NCBI GenBank assembly: GCA_036265615.1 | Contig: DATAOT010000116.1 | Location: forward strand, 1 to 13,476 | Length of the DNA stretch: 13,476 nt | Source: DATAFF01 sp036265615 | GTDB lineage: Bacteria > Pseudomonadota > Alphaproteobacteria > Rhizobiales > Aestuariivirgaceae | Direction of reading: 5' to 3' | Shown: piece by piece, positions 6,641 through 13,119 of the stretch | Numbering within the stretch: the first letter of the stretch is position 1 | How the letters are laid out: each line of letters starts with the position of its first letter | Program-made: the position numbers and the translations under genes | Notes under the pieces: model-generated | Databases searched by the model: none | What the model saw: the letters and a program-made list of their open reading frames with translations, nothing else | Told to the model about the DNA's origin: nothing

Positions 6641-8116
6641 ATGGACCTCGATCACGATGCCTGTTACCGCGCCGTCAGCCAGCGCGACCCCCGCTTTGAT
6701 GGCCGGTTCTTCACCGGTGTCAAGACAACGGGCATCTATTGCCGCCCGATCTGCCCGGCGCGCACGCCGCGCTCGGAGAATGTGATCTTCTTTCCGACTG
6801 CCGCAGCGGCCCAGGAAGCAGGGTTCCGCCCCTGCCTGCGCTGCCGTCCGGAAACCGCGCCCGATCTCGGTGCCTGGCGGGGCACCTCCAACACCGTCTC
6901 GCGGGCGCTTGCCCTGATCGAGCTTGGCGCGCTGGACGATGCGAGCGTCGATGATCTTGCGGCACGCCTGGGCGTCGGCGAGCGCCAACTGCGGCGGCTC
7001 TTCCACCAGCATCTCGGTGCCTCGCCGATCGCCGTCGCCCAAACCCGACGGGTTCTCCTTGCGAAGCAGCTCATTCACGAATCGGCCTTGTCGTTGGCCG
7101 AGATCGCCTTCGCAGCAGGGTTCGGCAGTGTTCGGCGTTTCAATGAGACCTTCCAGACGCTGTTCCGGCGTCCGCCCGGTGCGCTGCGCCGGGCCGGGGG
7201 AGGTGATGCACCCGCGGCATCCCGGGGCGAGATCGAACTGCTGCTGCGTTATCAGCCGCCCTATGACTGGCCCTCGATCCTGGCCTTCTTGCGCCGCCGC
7301 GCCATTCCGGGCATCGAGCGCGTGACCCCTGAGGAATACGCCCGGACGCTGCGGCTGGGCGGCGCGACCGGAACTGTAACGGTGAAGCCCGCCGACAACC
7401 AGCATGCGCTGCGCGTCAAGGTGCGCTTCCCCACGCTTTCGGCTCTCCCGACCATTATTGCCAGGGTGCGCCGGGTGTTCGACCTCGCTGCCGACCCGCT
7501 GCCCATCACGGCGCACCTGGCGAGAGATCCGGCATTGGCACCCTTGGTCAGAGCCCGCCCCGGCCTGCGTGTGCCCGGCGCCTGGGACGGTTTCGAGCTC
7601 GCCATCCGGGCGGTGCTCGGCCAGCAGATCACGGTTGCCGCGGCAGCACGTCTCGCCGGCCGTGTCGTCGCGGCCTATGGCGAAACCTTGGTCGTGCCTG
7701 ATGGGCCGTTGACGCACGTGTTCCCGACCCCCGAGGCATTGGCCAGGTCGGATCTGGCGACGCTTGGAATGCCGCGCGCCCGCGCTGCCGCGCTGTCGGC
7801 CGTGGCCGCTGCGGCCTTGGCCGATCCGCATCTCTTCGAGGCGACGCGGAACCTCGATGAGGCGATCGAACGGCTGCGCGCCATCCGCGGCGTTGGCGAA
7901 TGGACCGCGCAATATATCGCCATGCGCCAGCTTCGCGAGCCGGACGCTTTCCCGGCCGCCGATCTCGGATTGCTGCGCGCCATGGCGCATCAGGACGGCC
8001 ATGCGCACTCCTCATCCGAGCTGCTCGACCGCGCCAGGCCATGGCGCCCGTGGCGCGCCTATGCGGCACAGCACCTTTGGGCGTCGTCGGAAAGTCAGGC
8101 CGCAGGCTCGAACTAG
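6641..8116 (+). CDS. alkA: Ada methyl sensor/AraC regulator fused to AlkA DNA-3-methyladenine glycosylase
   Basis: A 491-residue fusion. Residues 1-75 are the Ada zinc domain, with TTGIYCRPICPA (C34, C38) and FRPCLRC (C65, C68); C34 corresponds to the Ada cysteine that accepts methyl from phosphotriesters and switches on activation. Residues 82-184 are an AraC-type double helix-turn-helix. About 195-300 is the AlkA N-terminal domain, and about 310-480 the HhH-GPD glycosylase, with VLGQQITVAAAARLAG, the hairpin LRAIRGVGEWTAQYIAMR and catalytic D441 in FPAADLGLL. It would excise alkylated bases and activate the adaptive response. The ATG at 6641 aligns with Ada N-termini; an in-frame GTG at 6569 falls inside the inverted repeat and is rejected. 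No ribosome site is visible, so initiation may be leaderless-like. The O6-guanine methyltransferase half of E. coli Ada is absent and supplied by ogt. Confidence 0.95.
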   Translation: MDLDHDACYRAVSQRDPRFDGRFFTGVKTTGIYCRPICPARTPRSENVIFFPTAAAAQEAGFRPCLRCRPETAPDLGAWRGTSNTVSRALALIELGALDDASVDDLAARLGVGERQLRRLFHQHLGASPIAVAQTRRVLLAKQLIHESALSLAEIAFAAGFGSVRRFNETFQTLFRRPPGALRRAGGGDAPAASRGEIELLLRYQPPYDWPSILAFLRRRAIPGIERVTPEEYARTLRLGGATGTVTVKPADNQHALRVKVRFPTLSALPTIIARVRRVFDLAADPLPITAHLARDPALAPLVRARPGLRVPGAWDGFELAIRAVLGQQITVAAAARLAGRVVAAYGETLVVPDGPLTHVFPTPEALARSDLATLGMPRARAAALSAVAAAALADPHLFEATRNLDEAIERLRAIRGVGEWTAQYIAMRQLREPDAFPAADLGLLRAMAHQDGHAHSSSELLDRARPWRPWRAYAAQHLWASSESQAAGSN

Positions 8117-8448
8117 GCGCGAGGCGGCGGGAGAATCAGCGGCTCCCTGAACCGGATCAGATGCCGGGTGCCCTCGCCATCGACGATGGCCAGGAGGCTG
8201 AGCCCCGAGGCGCTCTCCTCGGCATAGACCTCCCGCGGCTTGTTGATCAGGTGATCGAGGCCTTCGAGCGCCACCTCGAACAGATCGTCCTTCCGATCAT
8301 AGTCGACGCCGAAGATCCTCACCCACTCCGCTTGAATCTGTGCTCCAATCTCGAGAGAATCGACCTCGATTTCCGCCTGCTTTCCGGTGAGCCCCTTTGT
8401 CACACGTTCACCGAAAGCTGCCCAATCCGATTTCTTGACGGCTTCCAT
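8113..8448 (-). CDS. DUF5335-like small protein
   Basis: A 111-residue soluble acidic protein without signal or membrane segment. The pattern KSDWAAFGERVTKGLTGKQAEIEVDSLEIGAQIQAEWVRIFGVDYDRKDDLFEVALEGLDHLI recalls DUF5335 proteins, which have a similar start, an IGDQ-like motif and a YD-x-K-DD-x-F/L stretch followed by a DH(L/M)I helix. Function is unknown. The ATG at 8448 is chosen for an AGGAG site about 9 bases upstream, although the frame is open to 8559. Its stop codon shares the palindrome CTAG (8113-8116) with the convergent Ada-AlkA gene. The family name is given from remembered pattern only. Confidence 0.75.
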   Translation of the reverse strand: MEAVKKSDWAAFGERVTKGLTGKQAEIEVDSLEIGAQIQAEWVRIFGVDYDRKDDLFEVALEGLDHLINKPREVYAEESASGLSLLAIVDGEGTRHLIRFREPLILPPPRA

Positions 8449-8550
8449 TTGACAACTCTCCTGGCTGCACTCGCGAGCATGCATGAGGCGCAGGACCTTG
8501 CGCGCCCGCCCGTCGCGCGTCAATGGGCTGCCACGAGCCTCGATCGGCGC

Positions 8551-8570
8551 TCGCGCCAATTCGCGCCAAG
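8551..8570. repeat. Two tandem copies of a 10-base repeat
   Basis: TCGCGCCAAT at 8551-8560 is followed directly by TCGCGCCAAG at 8561-8570, 9 of 10 bases identical. It lies immediately after the stop of the deacetylase gene on the minus strand. The period of one helical turn would suit a protein-binding site upstream of the DUF5335-like gene, but two copies may be chance. Confidence 0.35.
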
Positions 8571-9503
8571 TCAGCCAGTGATCGGCCGTCGCAGCATCAC
8601 CGATGGCGGCGGGTCTGGCACCTGGCGGGAGTCGTAATAGGGCAGCCTGTCCACCCGCGCTTCATAGGCGCCCGTCTTGCGCAGCTCCTGAATGTGAGAG
8701 GCGATGTCGGCGAGGCGGGCAAACCACACATCACCAGTGCCCTGCATGTACTCGATCATCTTCTCGATCCTGAGCCAGCGCGACAGGCGGCCGCTGACGA
8801 AGGGATGCCACACGCCGATCCACAGGCCGCCCCCGACCGTGCGCATTGCTTCGAACTCGGCCATGAACCCTTCCATCGCGCGATCTGGCGACATGATCTG
8901 GAACATGTAATCGAGGTCGATCGAATGCACGTAAGGAGGCCAGTCGTCCAATGCCCAGCTTGACGGCAGCTCCACGATCTCGCCTGCTTCGGTCTTGAGA
9001 ATGTAGGGCACGTCGTCGCCCATCAATGATGCGTCGTAGAGAAAACCCTCGGCGACAAGCAGGTCGGTGGTGTGGATCGAATAATTGTAGAGCGGTGATC
9101 GGTTGCCGCGCGGGCGCTGACCCGTATGTCTGGCAATGACCTCGATCGAGCGCTGCATCCAGTAATGCTCCTCCTCGCGCGACAGCGAATTGGGGGCCTC
9201 ATGGATATAGCCGTGAAATCCGACCTCATGATCGTCCTTGACCATCGCCTCGACCGCCTCCGGATAGTGCTCGATGCACCAGGCCGGGACGAAGAAGGTT
9301 TGTTTCAGGCCGTAGCGGCGGTAGGCCTCGAGAATGCGCGGCACGCTCACCTCGGGACCGTAGCGCAGCATCGAGATCGTCGAGACCCGCGTGATCGAAT
9401 CGCTGGGATGAGCGATATGGACAAGGCTGTCGGCATCCATGTCGAAGGTGATGGCAACTGCGACCTTCGCGCCGTTGGGCCATGGTACTGGCCGTCTGAT
9501 CAT
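8571..9503 (-). CDS. Polysaccharide deacetylase family (CE4/PuuE-type) metal amidohydrolase
   Basis: A 310-residue NodB-fold amidohydrolase. The metal/catalytic motifs are AITFDMDAD (D21, D23), HEVGFHGYIHE (H97, H101), the RSPLYNYS segment (135-142) and the late GVWHPFVSGR (H243). Length, lack of a signal peptide and the SRWLRIEKMIEYMQGTGDVWFARLADIASH tail fit the cytoplasmic branch containing Helicobacter PgdA-like proteins and PuuE allantoinase rather than secreted chitin deacetylases. The start overlaps the dpaL stop as ATGA, and an AGGGAGC ribosome site lies inside the end of dpaL. Coupling to a 2,3-diaminopropionate lyase suggests hydrolysis of an N-acyl, formyl or ureido precursor in a catabolic route. 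That substrate is inference. Confidence 0.88.
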   Translation of the reverse strand: MIRRPVPWPNGAKVAVAITFDMDADSLVHIAHPSDSITRVSTISMLRYGPEVSVPRILEAYRRYGLKQTFFVPAWCIEHYPEAVEAMVKDDHEVGFHGYIHEAPNSLSREEEHYWMQRSIEVIARHTGQRPRGNRSPLYNYSIHTTDLLVAEGFLYDASLMGDDVPYILKTEAGEIVELPSSWALDDWPPYVHSIDLDYMFQIMSPDRAMEGFMAEFEAMRTVGGGLWIGVWHPFVSGRLSRWLRIEKMIEYMQGTGDVWFARLADIASHIQELRKTGAYEARVDRLPYYDSRQVPDPPPSVMLRRPITG

Positions 9504-10774
9504 CGAGAGCTCCCTGGTGGCGGTTTGGCTGCGGTCTTGGTTCTCGCCGCGGCATCGGCCCAGACCTCGTCCGCCGCCCGGCCAACCACCAACCGGTAGG
9601 TCGATGCATCGGTCGCGCCCTCGCTGCCGATGGCGATGACAACGGATTGATCCGTGAGACCGATGGCTGACCGCAGTTCGGGATCCGACGCCGCCTCGAT
9701 CAGTCCAGCGATGGCCGCGCAGCCGGATTCGCCGGACACCAGCGGCGGATCGCCCCCGGCACCATTTGCAAGCAGGCGCATCGCAGCCGGTGCCGCAGCT
9801 TCGGGAAGCGCAATGACGTCGTCCACCCCCGATTTCAGATAGGGCCATGCGAGCGGTGAGATTTCGCCCGCCGCCAGGCAGGCCATGAAGGTTTCCACAT
9901 CCCCGGCTATCGCCGTCGGACGTCCGGCGGCGATCGAACGGAAGATGCAGTCGGCCTGCATCGGTTCGACCACGATTATCCGCGGTCGTTGCGTGCCGTA
10001 TCGGTTCGTGAGATGGGCGGCCACTGCCGCAGCAATCCCGCCGACTCCGCCCTGAACGAAAACGTGTGTTGCATGCGGGCCGGGGAACTGCACGGTCAGC
10101 TCTTCGACCATCACGGTATAGCCCTGCATGATCAGCGCCGGCATGGCCGGGTCGCCGCCGCCGGAATTGGTATCGGCGACAAGGATCCACCCGTTGCGCG
10201 CCGCATCGGCAGCACATTGGCGGACCGAATCATCATAGCCGCCATCGATGCGGAGGATCTCGGCACCATATTTGGCGATCTCCGCCTCCCGATCCTTGCT
10301 GACATGCGCATGGAGATAGATCTTGCATCGTGCACCGAACATCTGCGCACCCCATGCCACCGAGCGGCCATGATTGCCGTCGGTCGCCGTCGCCACCGTG
10401 ATCTCGCGCGCCAAGTCGCGGTGCGCGCCATCGAGCAGCTTGCGGGTGCTGATGGTTTCGATGCCGCGGGATTTGAGATGAGAGCGGACGACGCCAAGCA
10501 CCGCATAAGCACCGCCCAGGGCCTTGAAGCTCATGAGGTCGAAGCGCCGGCTCTCGTCCTTGTAGAATATCTTCGCGAGGCCGAGGGTGCTGGCCAGGCC
10601 TTGGAGCTTGACGAGCGGCGTTGGTGCATAGCCTGGCCAGGTGCTGATCTCCGCCATCGCGGCAGCGGTCGTCTCGGCGCTGAAAATTCGGGCGTCGACT
10701 GCCAGCCGTTCGCTTCCGACCGGCTTGTTGTGGACGTGGCGCGCCCCGAACGTCTCGATGCCGTCGCGTGACAC
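9500..10774 (-). CDS. dpaL: 2,3-diaminopropionate ammonia-lyase (PLP-dependent)
   Basis: A 424-residue fold-type II PLP enzyme that converts 2,3-diaminopropionate to pyruvate and ammonia. The order of motifs matches E. coli YgeX/DpaL: GYAPTPLVKL (48-57), KDESRRFDLMSFKALGGAYAV with Schiff-base K84, TATDGNHGRSVAWGAQMFGA, MQGYTVMVEE, the glycine loop VQGGVGGIAAAV, VEPMQADCIFRS, VSGESGCAAI and the C-terminal IGSEGATD. The start is a GTG at 10774 with GAAGG about 11 bases upstream; the first in-frame ATG (residue 40) would remove conserved sequence, and an N-terminus of this length fits the family. It overlaps the deacetylase gene by four bases (ATGA) and starts 13 bases after the oxidase-like gene ends, so those three genes may be co-transcribed. 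Confidence 0.92.
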   Translation of the reverse strand: MSRDGIETFGARHVHNKPVGSERLAVDARIFSAETTAAAMAEISTWPGYAPTPLVKLQGLASTLGLAKIFYKDESRRFDLMSFKALGGAYAVLGVVRSHLKSRGIETISTRKLLDGAHRDLAREITVATATDGNHGRSVAWGAQMFGARCKIYLHAHVSKDREAEIAKYGAEILRIDGGYDDSVRQCAADAARNGWILVADTNSGGGDPAMPALIMQGYTVMVEELTVQFPGPHATHVFVQGGVGGIAAAVAAHLTNRYGTQRPRIIVVEPMQADCIFRSIAAGRPTAIAGDVETFMACLAAGEISPLAWPYLKSGVDDVIALPEAAAPAAMRLLANGAGGDPPLVSGESGCAAIAGLIEAASDPELRSAIGLTDQSVVIAIGSEGATDASTYRLVVGRAADEVWADAAARTKTAAKPPPGSSR

Positions 10775-10787
10775 CGAGTGCCGACCT

Positions 10788-11231
10788 TCAGTTCTGCGCG
10801 TTTGCTATGAGGTCGCCGGAGGAGTCCTCGATTGCTGCTCGCTCGCTCTGCCGGCCGTTTTGCATGAGCACCGGCCATGCTGCCCAGGCGAATGCCAGAA
10901 AGGACAGGGCATAGGCAATGGAGGAGATCGCGGCCAGAGGCTCGACTGCGGTGTTTCCCGTAACGACCAGATAGACCGCGATGAACAGGACAGGAGCGGC
11001 TGTCGCGGCAAGCCAGCAATGGATCCGCGCAGCCACGGACGCGGCCGCTGTCGGAAAAAGATGATAGAACAGACCGAACACGGCGAAGCTGAGCCATCCG
11101 ATGACGAGGATGTGGGCATGGGCCGGCATTGCCGAATGGTCCTGCCTGATCGCCATTGCCAAACCCAGCAGCATGCCGAGGAGGCCGAATGCGATGCTGC
11201 CGACAAAGAAGACCCGTGCCGTCCCGATCAT
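10788..11231 (-). CDS. Small four-TM protein resembling a fragment of heme-copper oxidase subunit I
   Basis: A 147-residue membrane protein with hydrophobic segments at about 5-28, 40-60, 72-92 and 101-124, then a polar tail. The motif AMPAHAHILVIGWLSFAVFGLFYHLFP (34-60) resembles the helix of cytochrome oxidase/nitric oxide reductase subunit I that begins HAH and ends with a YxxFP-like loop. Only four of the usual twelve helices are present, and I see no copper-ligand histidine set, so it cannot be a full oxidase by itself. Stand-alone proteins of this size with the HAH...GW motif exist in proteobacteria without known function. The ATG at 11231 has a GGAGGG site upstream. It lies 13 bases before the dpaL GTG on the same strand. 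Confidence 0.82.
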   Translation of the reverse strand: MIGTARVFFVGSIAFGLLGMLLGLAMAIRQDHSAMPAHAHILVIGWLSFAVFGLFYHLFPTAAASVAARIHCWLAATAAPVLFIAVYLVVTGNTAVEPLAAISSIAYALSFLAFAWAAWPVLMQNGRQSERAAIEDSSGDLIANAQN

Positions 11232-11368
11232 GATTGGCCCTCCGCATGATGACGCGGTGCACACCATACCGTTCGGTGCGAAAAATACGAGGGTCCGGAG
11301 GCGACTTTTTGAACCGGGTGCCGACCGCAGGATCGGCCGTCCTTGGCCTCCCGCAAACATGACGCGGC

Positions 11369-11386
11369 TACGAAATATTTCTCGTA
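11369..11386. promoter_or_regulatory. AT-rich imperfect palindrome upstream of the oxidase-like gene
   Basis: TACGAAATATTTCTCGTA has perfect 5-base outer arms (TACGA/TCGTA) and an internal palindrome GAAATATTTC. It is in the most AT-rich stretch of the surrounding 400 bases, between the 52-residue small gene and the membrane protein gene, about 140 bases before the latter's start. It could be an operator or lie in a promoter. It does not fit the FNR/FixK consensus TTGAT-N4-ATCAA. Confidence 0.35.
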
Positions 11387-11448
11387 AATTATTGAAATTG
11401 GCCTATTTACGGCCGCTCTCGCGTGCGATGAGCGACGCCATCCGGTGG

Positions 11449-11607
11449 CTATTCCTTCTGAGCGAAGACGCAGCTCGTTGATTCGATTTCGGGTGAGACC
11501 ATCACCCGCTGCTCGAGTTGCTGACAGTCCGAAAGCACGCCGCTCGGAACACTGATCAGCACCGGCGCGGCGCTGGAAATGTTAATGATAAGGTAGAGCA
11601 CTGGCAT
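11449..11607 (-). CDS. Small hypothetical protein (52 aa)
   Basis: A short protein beginning MPVLYLIINISSAAPVLISV, followed by a polar half with two cysteines (SDCQQLEQ and TSCVFAQKE). The start is supported by a perfect AGGAGG ribosome site five bases before the ATG, the best in the window, which is the main reason to believe the gene. The N-terminal 20 residues are hydrophobic without a positive start, so it may be a membrane anchor or an uncleaved export signal rather than a classical signal peptide. The two cysteines would allow a disulfide if the rest faces the periplasm. No function recognised. Confidence 0.65.
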   Translation of the reverse strand: MPVLYLIINISSAAPVLISVPSGVLSDCQQLEQRVMVSPEIESTSCVFAQKE

Positions 11608-11709
11608 GGGAATCCTCCTGCAGCGATTGTGCAGCGACAATTGCCCGTGATGCGAGTGGTTCCGTTCGAGATGGTTAGCCGCAAAACCAGGCCGGCGCGC
11701 AGTTCACGA

Positions 11710-11943
11710 TCAAGAGCGAACGCGGCCGCTTAGTGAATTGACACGCCAGAGCTGAAACCCATGCTCCTGGATCGACAACTCGATCGCCTGACGTGAAAGC
11801 CCATGCGGAGGGTCGCTATCCGGCTTCACCACGCCGACCGCAGTCCACGGCTGGTATGGGCTGGGCAACTGCCCACCGCTGGGCTCTGCGGTGAAGGCAT
11901 GGAGACCGCTTTTGGATTCCGACTTGAACATGAACAGTTTCAT
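11710..11943 (-). CDS. Small hypothetical protein (77 aa)
   Basis: A soluble 77-residue protein beginning MKLFMFKSESKSGLHAFT, with a central PSPYQPWTAVGVV, then PPHGLSRQAIELSIQEHGFQLWRV. This pattern recalls small uncharacterised proteins of Bradyrhizobium and relatives, remembered rather than searched. The start at 11943 has AGGAGC seven bases upstream and overlaps the stop of the 65-residue gene as ATGA, so the two are probably translated in tandem. The longer open frame upstream is ignored because it only reads through that neighbour. Function unknown. Confidence 0.72.
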   Translation of the reverse strand: MKLFMFKSESKSGLHAFTAEPSGGQLPSPYQPWTAVGVVKPDSDPPHGLSRQAIELSIQEHGFQLWRVNSLSGRVRS

Positions 11944-12137
11944 CGCGAGCTCCTGTCGCGGTCGGTTGGCGGCGTCTCGGACGCCTCCTTGGCCAGGCGG
12001 AGTTTTCGCAATCGAGCCGTCTTGGATTCTTGGTCCTTTCCGGCTTGCGGATCGCATCGATCGTCTGCCCCCGCAGTTGATTTCTGAATTCGCTTGAACA
12101 GATCCTCGGCATGCTGACGTGTTGTGGAATTGGACAT
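11940..12137 (-). CDS. Small basic hypothetical protein (65 aa)
   Basis: A charged, probably helical protein: MSNSTTRQHAEDLFKRIQ, then a linker with one cysteine (C29), then KTARLRKLRLAKEASE (39-54) and an Arg/Asp/Ser tail. The KTARLR-x-LRLAKE core resembles short uncharacterised proteins common in rhizobial and Rhodopseudomonas-type genomes, which is family memory rather than a search. GGAG lies five bases before the ATG at 12137. The stop forms ATGA with the next gene. The amphipathic basic helix could bind nucleic acid or membrane, but nothing in the sequence decides it. Confidence 0.7.
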   Translation of the reverse strand: MSNSTTRQHAEDLFKRIQKSTAGADDRCDPQAGKDQESKTARLRKLRLAKEASETPPTDRDRSSR

Positions 12138-12189
12138 CCTCACTCCACCTTTGACTGAGCTACTGATAATGAGCGATCCCCACCGTGCC

Positions 12190-12408
12190 TCATCGACCTT
12201 TCAATGGCCGAGAAGGCTCTGCGAGCGATAGCGCGACCGGGCCACGCGGGGCAACCGAACCAATCTTGAGCCGCGTGCTTCTCACCCGCGCCGTGCCCGC
12301 GGCGGTGCGGCCGCAATGCCCGCAAGTTGCACCCATATATGTGTAGGTGCAAACAGGGCAGGTTTTCACGCGTGCCGGTGCTGAAGGACTACTGAAGCTG
12401 TCGATCAT
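12190..12408 (-). CDS. Small zinc-ribbon-like protein (72 aa)
   Basis: A 72-residue protein with two CxxC knuckles, CPVC at 17-20 and CGHC at 29-32, spaced by eight residues (CPVCTYTYMGATCGHC). This spacing fits a small treble-clef or rubredoxin-like zinc ribbon. The rest is basic and proline-rich without further pattern. The ribosome site is weak (GGCCGGGCG before the ATG at 12408), so the exact start is less certain, but the cysteine pattern is unlikely by chance. It lies 52 bases upstream of the 65-residue gene on the same strand. Confidence 0.55.
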   Translation of the reverse strand: MIDSFSSPSAPARVKTCPVCTYTYMGATCGHCGRTAAGTARVRSTRLKIGSVAPRGPVALSLAEPSRPLKGR

Positions 12409-12820
12409 CGCCCGGCCTGCAGTGTGAACCGGCTTCGGCGCATCAACAGGCGGGATTCGGACATTTCAGCTCCACGCTGACTTAGGCGGGAGCACAAAGT
12501 CTCTCTGCCGGCAGCGCCCGAATTTCAGCTGCCGATCAATGGAATATGGTGCGCTGAGGCAGCAATCACCAGCATTATTTTGATTTGACGGTGCGATTTC
12601 ATCGCCACGCTAGCTGCGTGACCGGCGGCCGCCGGCGATCTGCCTTGCTAATGACCGAATGACGGGGTAAGAGACTGCAATCGACATTTGGCCGGACCTC
12701 GGGCCGTCTGCTTGGCAACGCCAGGTGCGCGTCAGACACTCTTTCCAAACGATCGACCATTTGGCAGGCGCAGAATTATTGCGCGCGCCATTGTGCACTC
12801 CCGGACTGAAAGGAACTTAC
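12409..12820. other. 412-base intergenic region before the cold-shock gene
   Basis: No convincing gene in either direction; open frames here lack ribosome sites and protein-like composition. The region must hold the divergent promoters of the zinc-ribbon gene and the cold-shock gene. A TTGACG hexamer at 12585-12590 could be a -35 element for the latter, but no good -10 follows, so it is not called. A perfect 14-base palindrome, CCGGCGGCCGCCGG, is at 12622-12635. A long transcribed leader would be normal for a cold-shock gene but cannot be shown from one sequence. Confidence 0.5.
12622..12635. repeat. Perfect 14-base GC palindrome in the cold-shock gene leader region
   Basis: CCGGCGGCCGCCGG equals its own reverse complement. 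It is nearly 190 bases before the cold-shock start, within the likely promoter or leader. In such GC-rich DNA a palindrome of this length from C and G only is not strong evidence of function. Confidence 0.4.
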
Positions 12821-13030
12821 ATGAAAACGGGAACAGTGAAATTCTTCAACAACCAAAAAGGCTTCGGCTTCATCCAACCCGATGGCGGCGGTCCCGATGT
12901 CTTTGTCCATGCAACGGCACTTGAACGCGCTGGGATCGGAAGTTTGACGGAAGGCCAGAAGGTCAGTTTCGACACCGAGGTGGATCGTCGGAACGGCAAG
13001 ACTGCCGTCAACAACATCTCTGCAGCTTGA
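12821..13030 (+). CDS. cspA: Cold-shock domain protein
   Basis: A 69-residue single cold-shock domain, an OB-fold RNA chaperone that melts secondary structure in mRNA. RNP1 is KGFGFI at 13-18 and RNP2 is VFVHAT at 27-32, both intact, with MKTGTVKFFNNQ at the start and LTEGQKVSFDTE in the fourth strand. Length is typical of alphaproteobacterial Csp proteins. AAAGGAA lies seven bases before the ATG. The gene is alone, with a long upstream region and its own intrinsic terminator downstream. Whether it responds to cold, stationary phase or nothing cannot be read from the sequence; many alphaproteobacterial paralogues are not cold-induced. Confidence 0.96.
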   Translation: MKTGTVKFFNNQKGFGFIQPDGGGPDVFVHATALERAGIGSLTEGQKVSFDTEVDRRNGKTAVNNISAA

Positions 13031-13064
13031 ACCTCACCATTTCATTCTGAGTTGCCCTTGAACT

Positions 13065-13106
13065 CGGGCAGGTGACTCCTCCGGCAGTCACCTGCCCGCA
13101 GCCTTT
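13065..13106 (+). terminator. Rho-independent terminator after the cold-shock gene
   Basis: The arms CGGGCAGGTGACT (13065-13077) and AGTCACCTGCCCG (13086-13098) are perfect 13-base complements around an 8-base loop. A short CCTTTT tract follows from 13102, in the cold-shock gene's direction. The other strand lacks a T run after the stem, so it is oriented mainly rightward, although the hairpin also separates two convergent genes. Confidence 0.85.
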
Positions 13107-13119
13107 TGGTCCACGCAGC

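Noticed and set aside
6605..8008. A 467-codon open frame on the - strand
   Set aside because: Antisense to ada-alkA, whose zinc, AraC and HhH motifs prove the + strand frame. Long antisense frames are usual at this GC content.
12140..12352. A 70-codon frame overlapping the zinc-ribbon gene
   Set aside because: The overlapping frame at 12190-12408 has the CxxC-x8-CxxC pattern; this one has no recognisable feature.
12585..12614. Sigma-70-like promoter for the cold-shock gene
   Set aside because: TTGACG is a good -35, but the sequence 17-18 bases on (GCTAGC) is a poor -10. Not enough to call.
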